Notes: a model not told the origin generated them from the sequence alone. A DNA stretch of 64,000 bases from an uncultured Thermoguttaceae bacterium (GCA_937951625.1 CALFBP010000004.1:90050-154049), one strand, 5' to 3'. Shown: positions 46,959 to 56,998, counted from the stretch's first letter. Translations and numbers: made by a program.

Positions 46959-49900
46959 ATGAAAAAGCGAAAGCCGCTGATCTATCGAATTGCCGCCATC
47001 GGTGCGAGTTGGCTCCTTCTTGCCGCGTCTGGCGTTGTCTTGGCCGCCGACGTAGGTCCGAATGCTTACGAGAAGCGGGTGGTTGCCGAAACATCGCTGG
47101 TCGCGTTCTGGCCATTGAGGGAGGACCTTCGGCCGGTGAAGGGCGCAGGAGAGTTTGAGCCGAAGGGTGGCGCCCCGCAGTTTGGACCGGGACCCGAAGG
47201 CGGAAAAGCCCTCCTGCTGGCCGACGGCCGTTATGCCACCTTGGCCAATGCGGCGGAGTTTGACCTCCCAGAGACTACCGTGGAATTGTGGTTCCGGCCG
47301 GACTTCGCTCCGAACCCTGGCTACAATCCATGCATCCTCGCCAAACGGGCCGATGGCGATCACACGATCACGCGGTTCAGCCTGCACATCCTGGGCGATT
47401 ATTCCGGGCTTGCCGTGTGGAACGGCAAGGCGGTGATGCAATATGCGATCGGCGATGGACCGTTGGCTCGCGGTCAGTGGCATCACGTGGCCGTCACCTG
47501 TACCAGCGAAAAAATGGAGCTTTACGTCGATGGCGTGGCTGCCGAGTTGCTCGGCCCGGCGGGCCTATTCAGCTTCGATCGCCGAGAACTGCCGCTTTCG
47601 ATCGGTTCCTCCCAGCCGCGAGGAGCGGAGTTGTTCGTAGGCTCCCTGGCCCACCTGGCCGTTTACCGCCAAGCCTTGCCGCAATCCGTGCTCGCGGAAC
47701 ACGTGGACGCGATGGGATGGCAAGCGCATCGACTCCGTTTGGCGGAAATGCAGAAGACGCGAGCCGAACGCGAGGCCAAGCGACGGGTGGTCCTCGAAGC
47801 CCAACGAGAACAGCGCCGGGCGGAACTCCTCTCGGATCCGGCCCTCTTCGACCGCGGTCAGCCGACGCTCTATCGCGGCGAGTTCTTGGAAGCAATCCGC
47901 CTGACTCTGGGAGGCATCGGCACCGGCTCGATCCAGATCAATGGCCGCGCCCAGCGCGAGATTTGGCAGATTTTCAACAACTACGGGCAGGTGAGCGTGC
48001 CGAACAGCTTCTTTGCCGTGCGTGTGAAACTTCCGGACACGCCGCCCGTGGTTCGCGCCCTGCAAACCGTCCCCGTAGGACCGCTGCCCGCCATGCGCGA
48101 GCTGGCCTTTCGCGGCGAGTATCCCTTCGGGTGGTACGTGTTCGAGGATCCGGCCGTGCCGGTCAAAGTGAGCCTGGAGGCATTCAACCCCTTGATCCCG
48201 CTCCGCACCAAGGATTCGGCGATTCCTTGCGCAATCTTCCACCTGTCGGCGGAGAACCCGACCGATCGACCTGCGGAAGTCAGTTTCCTGGCGGCGCAAC
48301 AGAATGCCGTGGGTTACGTGGGCGGCGCGGCCATCGCGGGCCGAACCCATGCAAACTACGGCGAAAACAAGAACGAGGTGTTGCGCGAGCCGCGGGCCAC
48401 GTTTCTTTCGATGACCTCGGCCAAGGCCGCTACGGCGCCCGGCTGGGGCGACATGGCCTTGGCCGCCGCGGCGCCGAACGTCTCAGGCACGGCAGCATGG
48501 GAGACGCTGGAATCGCTGGCGGTCGAGTTCGCGGCCAGCGGCGCGGTGTCGGGCCCCCAGCGAGCCGGCCCCTCGCCTTCAGGACAGACGCTCGACGGGG
48601 CCCTGGCCGTGTCGCAGACCGTGCGTCCCGGCGAAAAATGCACGCTTTCCTTCGTGCTCGCATGGCACTTTCCCAACGTCCGGCACGGCATCGACGAATG
48701 GAATTGCCAGGGCAATATGTACGCCAATCACTGGCCGAGCGCTTTGGCCGTGGCCCGCGATGTCGTTGAACGCCTCAGCGAGTTGACCGGGAATACGCGG
48801 GCCTATCACGAGGCGCTGTACGCCTCGAACTTGCCGCGCTGGCTTCTGGACCGCATCGGCTCCCAAGTGGCGGTGTTGCGGAGCCAGACGTGCTTTTGGG
48901 GCAAGGACGGTTATTTCGGCGGCTGGGAGGGATGCAATCTGGACGGCGGCTGTTGCCACGGCAACTGCAACCACGTCTGGCATTACGCCCAGGCCCACGC
49001 GCGGCTGTTTCCCGAAATTGCCCGGCAGATGCGCGCCCAGGAGTTCCGTTTCCAAACCCCGGACGGCGCCATTCCGCACCGCCAATTCAAGGCGTTTCCC
49101 GCCTGCGACGGCCAGTTCGGGGCGGTGCTCAACTCCTATCGCGAACACCTCATGAGTCCTGATCGAACATGGCTCGACACGCATTGGCCAGCGATCCGTC
49201 GGGCCATGGAGTATGCCATCGCCACCTGGGACAAGAATGAAGACGGCGTACTGGCAGGACCCCAATGGAACACGCTCGACGGGGCCTTGGGCGGCAGCAC
49301 GTCGTGGCTGGGTACGATGTATCTGGCCGCGCTGGCGGCCGCCGAGAAGATGGCCCTTCTGGAGAACGATCGGCAGGCCGCTCAGCGCTATGCGGCGATT
49401 CGCGCCTCCGGGGCGCGGCTCCAGGATCAGACGCTCTTCAACGGCGAGTATTACATCCAGATTCCCGACGCCGAACCTCGCGAGGACTATGGCGACGGCT
49501 GCGCGATCGACCAGCTCCTCGGCCAATGGTGGGCACATCAGTTGGACCTCGGATGGTTGTACCCGCCGGACCACGCGCGGAAGGCATTGGAATCGTTGTT
49601 CCGCTACAATTTTCGCGGCAACATGCACGGTCTGGCGCAATGGCCCCGGAAGTTCGTGGCCGACGAGGACCCGGCCACGCAGATGATTACCTGGCCGAAG
49701 GGCCCCCGGCCGGCCAAACACATCCTGTACGCCGACGAGGCGATGACCGGCTTTGAATACGCGGCAGCGGCCGCGATGGTCCAAGCCGGCCTCGTCCGCG
49801 AAGGCTTCGCCGTGGCCCGGGCCGTCTGGACCCGCTACGATGGGCGGCTCCGTCGGGGTGTGGCCGTCGGCGGCTTCAATGGCAACCCCTTCGGCGACGA

Positions 49901-50318
49901 CGAGTGCGGCAAGTACTATGCCCGCGCGATGAGCGTCTGGTCGATGCTCTTGGCCTGCCAGGGTTTCGTTTATGATGGTCCGGCGGGCGTACTCGGCTTC
50001 CGGCCAATCTGGAAGCCGGAGGACCACGCCTCGTTTTTCACGACCGCCGAAGGCTGGGGCGTCTTCACCCAGCGCCGCACGGCCGACAGCCAGACCGCCC
50101 GGATCGACGTTCGCTTTGGAACCGTGGACCTTCACACGCTCGTGTTTCAGCTTCCCGAGGGCGCCACGCCGGGCCAGGTCGCCCTGCAATGGCGGGGCCA
50201 GGCCGTGCCGATAAGCGTCGCCGTGGACGGTGGGGACCTGCGGATCAAGCTGGCCAAGCCATTGCGCGTCCAGCGCGGCGAGCCGCTGGTGGCAACCATC
50301 GCGCTAGCGCGACCGTGA
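46959..50318 (+). CDS. Secreted LamG plus GH116 glycoside hydrolase
   Basis: The 1119-residue protein has a signal peptide ending LLLAASGVVLAAD. A LamG/concanavalin-type domain follows (about 75-215, with TVELWFRPDF and GQWHHVAVTC). Next is a GH116 N-terminal domain starting LGGIGTGSIQINGRAQREIWQ (about 310) and an alpha/alpha barrel. By alignment with known GH116 enzymes, Glu657 in FGGWEG is the likely nucleophile and Asp851 in AIDQLLGQWW the likely acid/base. Known members are beta-glucosidases, beta-xylosidases or glucosylceramidases. The LamG fusion suggests binding to a polysaccharide or glycolipid outside the cell. Confidence 0.88.
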   Translation: MKKRKPLIYRIAAIGASWLLLAASGVVLAADVGPNAYEKRVVAETSLVAFWPLREDLRPVKGAGEFEPKGGAPQFGPGPEGGKALLLADGRYATLANAAEFDLPETTVELWFRPDFAPNPGYNPCILAKRADGDHTITRFSLHILGDYSGLAVWNGKAVMQYAIGDGPLARGQWHHVAVTCTSEKMELYVDGVAAELLGPAGLFSFDRRELPLSIGSSQPRGAELFVGSLAHLAVYRQALPQSVLAEHVDAMGWQAHRLRLAEMQKTRAEREAKRRVVLEAQREQRRAELLSDPALFDRGQPTLYRGEFLEAIRLTLGGIGTGSIQINGRAQREIWQIFNNYGQVSVPNSFFAVRVKLPDTPPVVRALQTVPVGPLPAMRELAFRGEYPFGWYVFEDPAVPVKVSLEAFNPLIPLRTKDSAIPCAIFHLSAENPTDRPAEVSFLAAQQNAVGYVGGAAIAGRTHANYGENKNEVLREPRATFLSMTSAKAATAPGWGDMALAAAAPNVSGTAAWETLESLAVEFAASGAVSGPQRAGPSPSGQTLDGALAVSQTVRPGEKCTLSFVLAWHFPNVRHGIDEWNCQGNMYANHWPSALAVARDVVERLSELTGNTRAYHEALYASNLPRWLLDRIGSQVAVLRSQTCFWGKDGYFGGWEGCNLDGGCCHGNCNHVWHYAQAHARLFPEIARQMRAQEFRFQTPDGAIPHRQFKAFPACDGQFGAVLNSYREHLMSPDRTWLDTHWPAIRRAMEYAIATWDKNEDGVLAGPQWNTLDGALGGSTSWLGTMYLAALAAAEKMALLENDRQAAQRYAAIRASGARLQDQTLFNGEYYIQIPDAEPREDYGDGCAIDQLLGQWWAHQLDLGWLYPPDHARKALESLFRYNFRGNMHGLAQWPRKFVADEDPATQMITWPKGPRPAKHILYADEAMTGFEYAAAAAMVQAGLVREGFAVARAVWTRYDGRLRRGVAVGGFNGNPFGDDECGKYYARAMSVWSMLLACQGFVYDGPAGVLGFRPIWKPEDHASFFTTAEGWGVFTQRRTADSQTARIDVRFGTVDLHTLVFQLPEGATPGQVALQWRGQAVPISVAVDGGDLRIKLAKPLRVQRGEPLVATIALARP

Positions 50319-50508
50319 TCGCCGCCAAGCAACGGGCACCGCGGGGACTCTTGTCTCCGCGCCAGCAAGCCTGGGCGCAAGCTCGGGCTTGCTCCTCCCT
50401 TTCCCGACCAGCCCTTCGACCTCGCTCCGGGCGCCGCTCGTCCGGCCAAGCTAACCGGCGAACTGGCCGATGGAGCAGCCCCCTCGAAAATCTGTCCCTC
50501 AGGCCCCC

Positions 50509-52725
50509 TCAGGGTTTGCCCGTGAATCGCTGCACGAGAAAATCCTCGAACGCGCCGAGGTCTTTCCAGGACATCGCGCAGTCGATGGGCTTGCCATTGG
50601 GGTCGATGCGGGTAAAGCCATCGTCGGTGACGCGGATCGGCAAGCGCTCGATGTTCACCAGCTTGTCGGTGAAGGACAGATAAACCGCCACGGTGTCGAA
50701 GAGCACGGAACTGGCGTCGGGCTTACCTTTGGCCTGTGGATTGCCGGCCTTGTGCCAGATGTGGTAGTTCTCGATGACGGCGCGGGTGAGCGGCTCCTCG
50801 CATTCCGCGATCTTGCGATACTTTTCGCCCTTCAGACGCACCAAGCCGCAGGTGTCCAAAGGTGTAATCGTCATAGGCCAGGCGGCGGCGAACGCTTTCT
50901 GGCAGGCTTGAGGATTGCATTTGACGTTCCACTCGGGATCGGGCGTCGGCTTGCCGTTGTAGCCCAAGCGGACGCTGCCGTGCATGCCGACGAATCGGGC
51001 CCGTTGGGCGATCTCCGGCTTCCGTTCCAGCGCGGCCTGGATGTTCGGCACCGGGCCGATGCAGATCAGCGTGACCTTCTCCTTGGAATTCATGATCGCG
51101 TCGATCATCGCGCCGACGCCGTCCTCATGGACCTTGCCAGGGTACTTGGCCAAATCGTAGTTGGCGACCCAGGGGGCTTGCGGCCCTGCCTCGTCGTTCT
51201 GGCGGATGCCGATGCCCACAGGCACGTCCGTGCGCTTGGCCACCTCGAGCAGCTTGGCAGCGATCTTGGCGCGATAGACCGTGTCGCCCTGATCGGTCAC
51301 CACCATCCTCAGGTCGAGCTCGGGCGACTTGAGCAAGAGGGCGAGGGCCCACGTGTCGTCGATGTCGCTGCCGATGTCCGTGTCCAGGATTACCGGAATC
51401 TTGGCCTTTTTCTTGGCTAAGGACTTCGCTGCGTCGGACTTGGGCTTCGCCGCCTGGACCTTCGGCTTCGGCGTCTCGGCCTGGATAGTGATTTGTCTCA
51501 TTTCCTCCGCGGTGAACTTGCTATTGGCCACCGGTCCCGGCTCCCAGCACTGTTCGAGCTTGCTGGGTTTCGGCTCTTGGACCGGGATGACGAACACTTC
51601 CTCGCCGCCCTCGCGCTCGATCCGCCCCCCGGCCGCAACCACCGCCTGGCGTGCCAGTTTCTCGCAAACCTCATACGCCTTGGGCAGGTCGTAGTTGGAA
51701 TAGCTGAACTTGGCGTCAAGCTTCAGCTCGCGGGTGAATCGTTCGGGCACTCTCGACGCCCCCAGCGTGGTGAAGAGCACTCCGGCGGCATTTGAGGGGT
51801 TGCAGTCGCTGTCCTGGCCGCAGCGGCAGGAAATGAGGATCGTCTGGTCTGGGTCGCGCTTGCCGTACAAAAGCCCCATCACGATGTACGCGCCGTTGAT
51901 CTTGGCGTCGATGTTGAAATCGCCTTTCTCGCAGGAGAAGCGGCGGTAGGCGGGATTCTTGTTGTACTTGGTCTCGATCTTCTGCCAAGTCTTTTGCCAA
52001 TCGTTGGGTTCCTCTTCGTACCATCGTAAAACGTCGCGGATGCACTCGGCGTATTGGCTTTTTTCCGGAATGCAGGACAGGCCGAAGCGGACGAGTTTCA
52101 CGGGATCGCTCTCGAAGAAGGCCTCAGTATACATGCCGGCCACGAACTGCCCGCCGTAGAGCCCGTCGCCGTAATTCATCAATCGACCGAAGACCTCGCC
52201 CAGGGCAATCGCGGTGTTGGGCAGGCCCGGTGCGATCAGGCCGGAAAAATCGGCCTCGATTTGGTAGTCGATGTCGTCGGCGTGTTTGTTGAATTGGGGA
52301 TGGCCGCTGTCGGGCGGGGCGATGCCTGCGCGGAGGTTGTCGCGTCCCGCCTTGTTGGCATGCCAAAGCTGATAGCGGCTGTTGGCCCAGTCGATCCCCG
52401 CCTGCCGGATCGACACGCCGAGGCCGTGCTTCTCCAGCGTTTCGAGGAACGTCATCTCCACATAGAGGTCGTCGTTGCCGTGCTGGTTGACCATGGCCGG
52501 GTTCCAGGGCGGCATCTTGTCCTCGGGGATGATAGCGCCGCGCCAATGGAACTCGGTCGGCGCCCCCCAGCCCACCCCCGCCATTTGACCAATCCACCCG
52601 CCCTTCATTTTGTCCAGATACTCCTTGACAGGCAGGCGGCGGACTTTCGTTTCCGAGTGAGCGCTTTCCACAACCGATGCCATCACGGCGCCGGCGATCA
52701 AGACATACCAAAGGATTTTCGACAT
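50509..52725 (-). CDS. Secreted ADP-ribosylglycohydrolase/nucleoside hydrolase fusion
   Basis: The 738-residue protein starts with a signal peptide (ILWYVLIAGAVMASVVESAHS). Domain one (about 28-400) is ADP-ribosylglycohydrolase-like, with GGWIGQMAGVGWGAP, NQHGNDDLYVEMTFLE and CGQDSDCNPSNAAGVLF matching the metal-binding Asp clusters. A Lys/Pro linker follows. Domain two (about 440-738) is an inosine-uridine nucleoside hydrolase with ILDTDIGSDIDDTWAL, the calcium-binding D-x-D-x3-D-x-D-D motif. The order and signal peptide suggest stepwise breakdown of an ADP-ribose or nucleoside compound outside the cytoplasm. The true substrate is unknown, and either domain may have been recruited to other glycosides. 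Confidence 0.85.
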   Translation of the reverse strand: MSKILWYVLIAGAVMASVVESAHSETKVRRLPVKEYLDKMKGGWIGQMAGVGWGAPTEFHWRGAIIPEDKMPPWNPAMVNQHGNDDLYVEMTFLETLEKHGLGVSIRQAGIDWANSRYQLWHANKAGRDNLRAGIAPPDSGHPQFNKHADDIDYQIEADFSGLIAPGLPNTAIALGEVFGRLMNYGDGLYGGQFVAGMYTEAFFESDPVKLVRFGLSCIPEKSQYAECIRDVLRWYEEEPNDWQKTWQKIETKYNKNPAYRRFSCEKGDFNIDAKINGAYIVMGLLYGKRDPDQTILISCRCGQDSDCNPSNAAGVLFTTLGASRVPERFTRELKLDAKFSYSNYDLPKAYEVCEKLARQAVVAAGGRIEREGGEEVFVIPVQEPKPSKLEQCWEPGPVANSKFTAEEMRQITIQAETPKPKVQAAKPKSDAAKSLAKKKAKIPVILDTDIGSDIDDTWALALLLKSPELDLRMVVTDQGDTVYRAKIAAKLLEVAKRTDVPVGIGIRQNDEAGPQAPWVANYDLAKYPGKVHEDGVGAMIDAIMNSKEKVTLICIGPVPNIQAALERKPEIAQRARFVGMHGSVRLGYNGKPTPDPEWNVKCNPQACQKAFAAAWPMTITPLDTCGLVRLKGEKYRKIAECEEPLTRAVIENYHIWHKAGNPQAKGKPDASSVLFDTVAVYLSFTDKLVNIERLPIRVTDDGFTRIDPNGKPIDCAMSWKDLGAFEDFLVQRFTGKP

Positions 52726-52985
52726 CGAATCGCTCCTTGTGATCTCGGCCCAAGAGAGAACTTCCTAATCGCCCAACCCAGCGCGTGCCCTAAGATTAAT
52801 CCCTGCCGATGCCAGATACCTCTCTGCGCTGCGAGGACGGCCCCTACGAGCGTCATTTTTCCAAGTTTACGACGCCACCACTAGTAGCGCTCAACTGAAA
52901 AAATCCGTAAAAATCAGCCGTTTGAAATTTAGTATGGGGTGATTCCCGGGTGGTGCGTTGTGTGTGTTGACGGACCGCCGCGCGT

Positions 52986-53882
52986 TCACATCATCAACAG
53001 ACCGACGCCCAACACCGACAATACCGCTCCCCCCGCCGCTCGTAAACTGACTTTTTCGCGATAGATAAGGACGACGGCGGGCAGGATCAAGACCGGCATC
53101 GTGGCGATGATCGTCGAGACCACGCCGGCCGGGCAGTGGCGCACGGCGACCATGTACAGGATCACTCCAGCGAAGGGGCCGCACAGCGTGCCCAGGACGA
53201 TGCGCGGCAAGGCCAAGCGATGACAAAAGGAGTCGACTACGGACGGCCAGCGGCGGCCCAGGGTCACCAGCGGGACCATGCCCACAATTCCCCCCAACAC
53301 ACGAATCAAGGTGGCCGCCGCCGGATCGTAGTCGCCCAAACCCATCTTTGATAGGACCAGGGCCAGCGCAGCCATGCTCGCTCCCAACACCGACAAAACG
53401 ACCCCTTGGATGATCCGCCTTGGATCGTGTTCGGCCGCCCCATCAGGTCGCTCCAAGACCACCCAAACCACCCCCGTGAGGGTCACCGCCATGGCCAGCC
53501 ATTGCCAACTCGAAAGCCGATCTCCCAGCATCAGCCACGACAATTGTGCCGCCAGCGGCGGCGTGAACGATTGAAGCAGCACGGTCAAACGCGGCCCGAT
53601 GACCAGCAACGACTTGAAGACGAAAAGATCCGCCAGAAAAAAACCGGCGACCCCCGAAGCGCCGAGCACGGCCCAAGTCTGGAACGATGCCCCGGCTGGC
53701 CACCATTCCCCTCGCGCCAGCCCACCGTAGGCCATGAGAAACGCCAACGCCAACACCAAGCGGGCGAAGCACACCGCCGTGGCCCCGACGTACTTTCCCG
53801 CCGAAGTCCAAAACAGGGTCGAGAGCGTCCAGAGCAAGGCCGTGCCCAACGCCGCCAATTCACCGGTCTGCTCTGCTGTCAC
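52986..53882 (-). CDS. DMT-superfamily (EamA) transporter
   Basis: Ten predicted membrane segments lie in two EamA repeats, with LGTALLWTLSTLFWTSAGK at the start and APAGVVSTIIA-like text in the second half (CPAGVVSTIIATMPVLILPAVVLIYREKVSLR). The family exports or imports small metabolites; the substrate is unknown. A GTG at 53882 with GAGGAA upstream is preferred. An ATG at 53996 would add 38 residues encoded within a REP-like palindrome, which is unlikely to be natural protein. Confidence 0.85.
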   Translation of the reverse strand: MTAEQTGELAALGTALLWTLSTLFWTSAGKYVGATAVCFARLVLALAFLMAYGGLARGEWWPAGASFQTWAVLGASGVAGFFLADLFVFKSLLVIGPRLTVLLQSFTPPLAAQLSWLMLGDRLSSWQWLAMAVTLTGVVWVVLERPDGAAEHDPRRIIQGVVLSVLGASMAALALVLSKMGLGDYDPAAATLIRVLGGIVGMVPLVTLGRRWPSVVDSFCHRLALPRIVLGTLCGPFAGVILYMVAVRHCPAGVVSTIIATMPVLILPAVVLIYREKVSLRAAGGAVLSVLGVGLLMM

Positions 53883-54524
53883 CGCCGCTGTGTTCCTCGA
53901 AGTGTAAGCGTTTGCGGGTTGGGGGCCGAAGGACCGTCCAATATTCGCGGGCTTCGCGGCGACAGAGGGGACGGTCCCTGCGCTCGGTCGCGGCAACGTG
54001 GCCCATCTCAGCCTTACTCCCTCGGCACCATCCTTCGGAAACGCTTATTGTTTCCTGCTCGAAGCCGGCCTGCAAGGGTTGTTCGCACCGCTGACCTTCA
54101 AAGGTTGTTGTGGCCCCGGAAACGCCACGGTGGCTGCCGATTTGCAGTCACGTCTTGACAAGCAATTCTCGCGGCAAGGCGCGGCCCGTGATTCAACCTG
54201 GACAGCACGCTCTAAGTCTGTGCCAAGGGCATGGTTCAGCCTTGCTCGGGACGCATTACGCCCAACGAACACGCTGCGAGTCCCACCGACCAACCTCACC
54301 ACGTGTGGCAAGCTCGTAGAAAAAGCATGGCGTTTTATCGGGGCTTGAACTTGGCATGAGGCAGCGTGGGGCTCCTGAAGCCTCGGATCCTCCCAGGTTA
54401 GCGAGAAAAGCCCGATTGAATGGACAGCGATCGCTTGTGTCGTATCCCGCGTCGTGATGAAGGCCGCTGCCAAAACCGCACGCGTCCGTTGCACTCAAGG
54501 TGCGGGCTGGTGGTCCATTCGTCC
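53883..54524. other. Gap of 640 nt with a REP-like element, no gene seen
   Basis: This stretch separates the transporter from the CRISPR-associated operon. It contains the palindromic element at 53931-53978. A minus-strand frame of 149 codons (54045-54494) has non-coding composition, no ribosome binding site and no recognisable family. No tRNA or array was found. Confidence 0.45.
53931..53978. repeat. REP-like palindromic element, second copy
   Basis: GGACCGTCC (53931-53939) is exactly complementary to GGACGGTCC (53969-53977), around a G+C-rich core with TTCGCGG and CGGCGA. It has the same layout as the element at 17090-17138: outer GGGAC-GTCCC boxes, an inner CGCGG stem, and CCCTGCG following. 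Confidence 0.55.
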
Positions 54525-55931
54525 TTACCCCGACGGCGGCGTTTTCTTCGCCCAAACGTGGACATATTCTGTGTAGGGGCGTGGTCGGCGGCTTCCGCGA
54601 TCGAATTGCGTTTGGATGCAGATCAGGTAGCTGTTTTGCGGAACGCTATCGTACAAAGCGAGGTTCATGATCCTCATGCCCGAGGTCAAGTCGAACACCA
54701 ATTCCTCAGGCCGTTGATCGGACGCGAACTGGTTCACGGCGTTAAGAAAGGCGCGCCGTAGGTCCTCGTGCTCGTTGCCCTCGATCAAGTGGGTGACGAC
54801 ATCGCAATTCTTCAGGTTTCCTTCCAACTCTTGTTTCTGTTTTTTCGCCTTGTCTTCCATGTCCTTGTCGTGCAATAGCAAACAGGCCTTGGCACGCATC
54901 GCCGTCGCTACCTGTTTGATCGTATCGAAGCTGTCGCTAACGATGGTGATCACCCGCTTGCCTAAGAGCTGCTGGCTGGCGAGCTGCTTGTGAATGCGCT
55001 CAATGACTTCAGGCAAGATGTGTTGCTTATAAAACTTATTGGCGCGGTCTTTGTTGCGGATGCGGAGGAAATGATCGGCCCGCTGCTTTTGCAAATGAGG
55101 TCCCTTGCCGATCGGCAATTCGAGGCTTTCGAAGTATTGTCCCAAGGCCTTCCGCAGATCGGTTTTGTTACGCAGATCGGTTTCGTTTTGATGCAGGGGA
55201 CTGATTTCGACCTGCAATTTTCTTTCCTTCGCCCAGTTGTCAAGGGCCTTGCTCTGTTCTTCGGGCACGAAGAATTGTTTGGCCTTGAAATCGGCCGCCA
55301 AAGCCAGTTTTTCCTCAAGGCCCTCGACCGGTCGGATGCCCTGGTGACGTTGCCAAGCGCCGCTGGCCCAAAGCGTGGGGTCTGGCATTCCCTCCCAGGC
55401 CGCCAACAACAGCCCCGCGGCCAAGGGGGCGAAAGCAGAATCCCACGAACCGTCCAAAGAGGAGAGATCAAGTCCGCGGAGCAGCGATTTGGGAGCGGCG
55501 TGGAGCGTCCAATCTGGAGAAACCTCGTCCAGATTCTCAAGTTCCTCGCGGACTTCGTCGGCCAGGCGAAGCAAACCAGACGGCAATCGAGCATCGTGAG
55601 CCGGGAGCCTTGCCCAACCAAGCGGCAAGACATAGGCGGGACGCAGGAGTCCAATGTCCTGGGGGGCCTTATTCACGAGGGCGATCCAGCATGCCCCCTG
55701 TTCCTGCGGCAATTGCGGTTCGCGCTCCCAGCGCTGAGCTAAGTTGTGAAGGCCGATCGCTCGGGCATGGTTAGCCGCTTTTTGCAAGACCTCGGGTCGA
55801 AGCCACCAGACGGAGAGATTCTTTAGACTCTCGGCGACTTCATAAGCGCGCGCTGGTGCGACGTCATCCGCCCTGCCGGCGAACCGTTCCCGAAGCCACT
55901 GCTCATTCACTACGATGGCATCGCCGCCCAT
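54525..55931 (-). CDS. Lon-CARF protease, CalpL-like CRISPR signalling protease
   Basis: The 468-residue protein joins a Lon-type peptidase domain to a C-terminal CARF-like domain. Residues 155-228 follow the Lon catalytic region: DGSWDSAFAPLAAGLL (likely nucleophile Ser165), then GIRPVEGLEEKLALAA (likely Lys208), then FFVPEE. After a helical linker, residues 325-463 show a Rossmann-like CARF pattern with FDLTSGMRIMNLAL at 413-426, matching the D-L-T-G-G-T-K-x-M segment that contacts cyclic oligoadenylate. CalpL has the same order of protease then sensor, but with a SAVED sensor. It is the last gene of an operon with a sigma factor. No membrane segment was seen. An alternative GTG start at 55910 overlaps the preceding stop. 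Confidence 0.72.
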   Translation of the reverse strand: MGGDAIVVNEQWLRERFAGRADDVAPARAYEVAESLKNLSVWWLRPEVLQKAANHARAIGLHNLAQRWEREPQLPQEQGACWIALVNKAPQDIGLLRPAYVLPLGWARLPAHDARLPSGLLRLADEVREELENLDEVSPDWTLHAAPKSLLRGLDLSSLDGSWDSAFAPLAAGLLLAAWEGMPDPTLWASGAWQRHQGIRPVEGLEEKLALAADFKAKQFFVPEEQSKALDNWAKERKLQVEISPLHQNETDLRNKTDLRKALGQYFESLELPIGKGPHLQKQRADHFLRIRNKDRANKFYKQHILPEVIERIHKQLASQQLLGKRVITIVSDSFDTIKQVATAMRAKACLLLHDKDMEDKAKKQKQELEGNLKNCDVVTHLIEGNEHEDLRRAFLNAVNQFASDQRPEELVFDLTSGMRIMNLALYDSVPQNSYLICIQTQFDRGSRRPRPYTEYVHVWAKKTPPSG

Positions 55932-56998
55932 TCCACCCGTTCCGCGCCCACTTCGAGTGTCATCGGCTGGCTCGGATCCTTGACTGCCTCCTGAAGGTTT
56001 TTCAGATCGAATCTCGCTAGGCCATTTTCATCGATGACTTGTTGCACGCCCGCCAACCACACGGGTCGACCTACCATGTCCCGAAGAGGCTGATCCTGGC
56101 GGTCCAAAAATTCCATCGGCAATCGTGCTCCGGCCGGCAGTTGACTCGGCACTGTCAGGCGAGCCACACAGCTTTTGTCCGGCGAAACCCACTTGAGCAG
56201 CGCCACGATGGGCGGTTGCTCGTCCCTCGTTTCAGCCGCCAAGACCTGACCGATTTGAACGCGATAAATCGCCTCCGCGCGATGCCGCGGCACGGGCGAG
56301 GGCCCTGCTTGCGTGAGCTCAGATACCCAAGTGCGGATGCCATTGAAGTGCTTTTCACAGAGAGCCTCGATTTTCCGATTAACGGCCTCCAAGGTGCCAT
56401 CGAGCCACCAGGGCATGTACGGCCCGTTGGGTATGTCCAACATTTTTCGCCATTGATCAAGCAAAGGCGTTTCGACTAACGTCGAGAGCAGAGCGAGGAT
56501 TTCCGGTTCGCGCAATACCCGATTGAATTGGTCGAGTGTGTCCAAAAGCCCATCAAATAGGCAATTAAACTGTTCGGCGGCTGGGTCGTGCGATACGACA
56601 CAGTCTTCATGAGCTTCGCTGATGGCAATAAAAGCCGCCCAGGCGTCCATGCTCGCTTGAAACAGATCAGCGCAATAATCTTCCTCTACTCCCGGTGGCG
56701 CCGTGTCCCATCGACTGGGAAGTTCTCGGGCCTCCGCAATCCACACGCCGCAATGACGAATCAACTCGCTCGCTGCCGCCATGGCTTCAGGGACGGGCAT
56801 GATACCGTCAATATCTTCGGACAGCTCCACGCGAAGCAACCGGCAATAGCCGAGTGCCAAAGCAACCCGATACGCTGCCGCTGCCGCTTCCGGCCCAGGA
56901 GATCCCGTATCGAAGGCATTGAGGGCAGGGTCTTCCAAGGCCAGTTGCAGTTCGTACTGCCAAGAGCTAGGCTCATACCCGCTTACAACGTCTGTCAT
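55910..56998 (-). CDS. Unrecognised operon protein, candidate Lon substrate or sigma inhibitor
   Basis: No family was recognised for this 362-residue acidic protein. The first 240 residues appear helical, with tryptophans and many Leu, Ala and Glu. The last 110 look like a beta-rich module: QIGQVLAAETRDEQPPIVALLKWV, then ARLTVPSQLPAG, then GVQQVIDENGLARFDL. Its position between a sigma factor and a Lon-CARF protease matches that of CalpT, the anti-sigma factor cleaved by CalpL, though sequence similarity to CalpT cannot be claimed. ATGA overlap with the preceding gene and a 22-nt overlap with the next show tight coupling. Confidence 0.7.
   Translation of the reverse strand: MTDVVSGYEPSSWQYELQLALEDPALNAFDTGSPGPEAAAAAYRVALALGYCRLLRVELSEDIDGIMPVPEAMAAASELIRHCGVWIAEARELPSRWDTAPPGVEEDYCADLFQASMDAWAAFIAISEAHEDCVVSHDPAAEQFNCLFDGLLDTLDQFNRVLREPEILALLSTLVETPLLDQWRKMLDIPNGPYMPWWLDGTLEAVNRKIEALCEKHFNGIRTWVSELTQAGPSPVPRHRAEAIYRVQIGQVLAAETRDEQPPIVALLKWVSPDKSCVARLTVPSQLPAGARLPMEFLDRQDQPLRDMVGRPVWLAGVQQVIDENGLARFDLKNLQEAVKDPSQPMTLEVGAERVEWAAMPS

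Noticed and set aside
48579..50189. 536-codon open frame on the minus strand
   Set aside because: Antisense to the GH116 gene, whose domains and catalytic residues are clear on the plus strand.
53883..53996. Longer N-terminus for the EamA transporter from ATG 53996
   Set aside because: The extra 38 residues would be encoded by a REP-like palindrome and are not membrane or signal sequence; GTG 53882 with GAGGAA upstream fits better.
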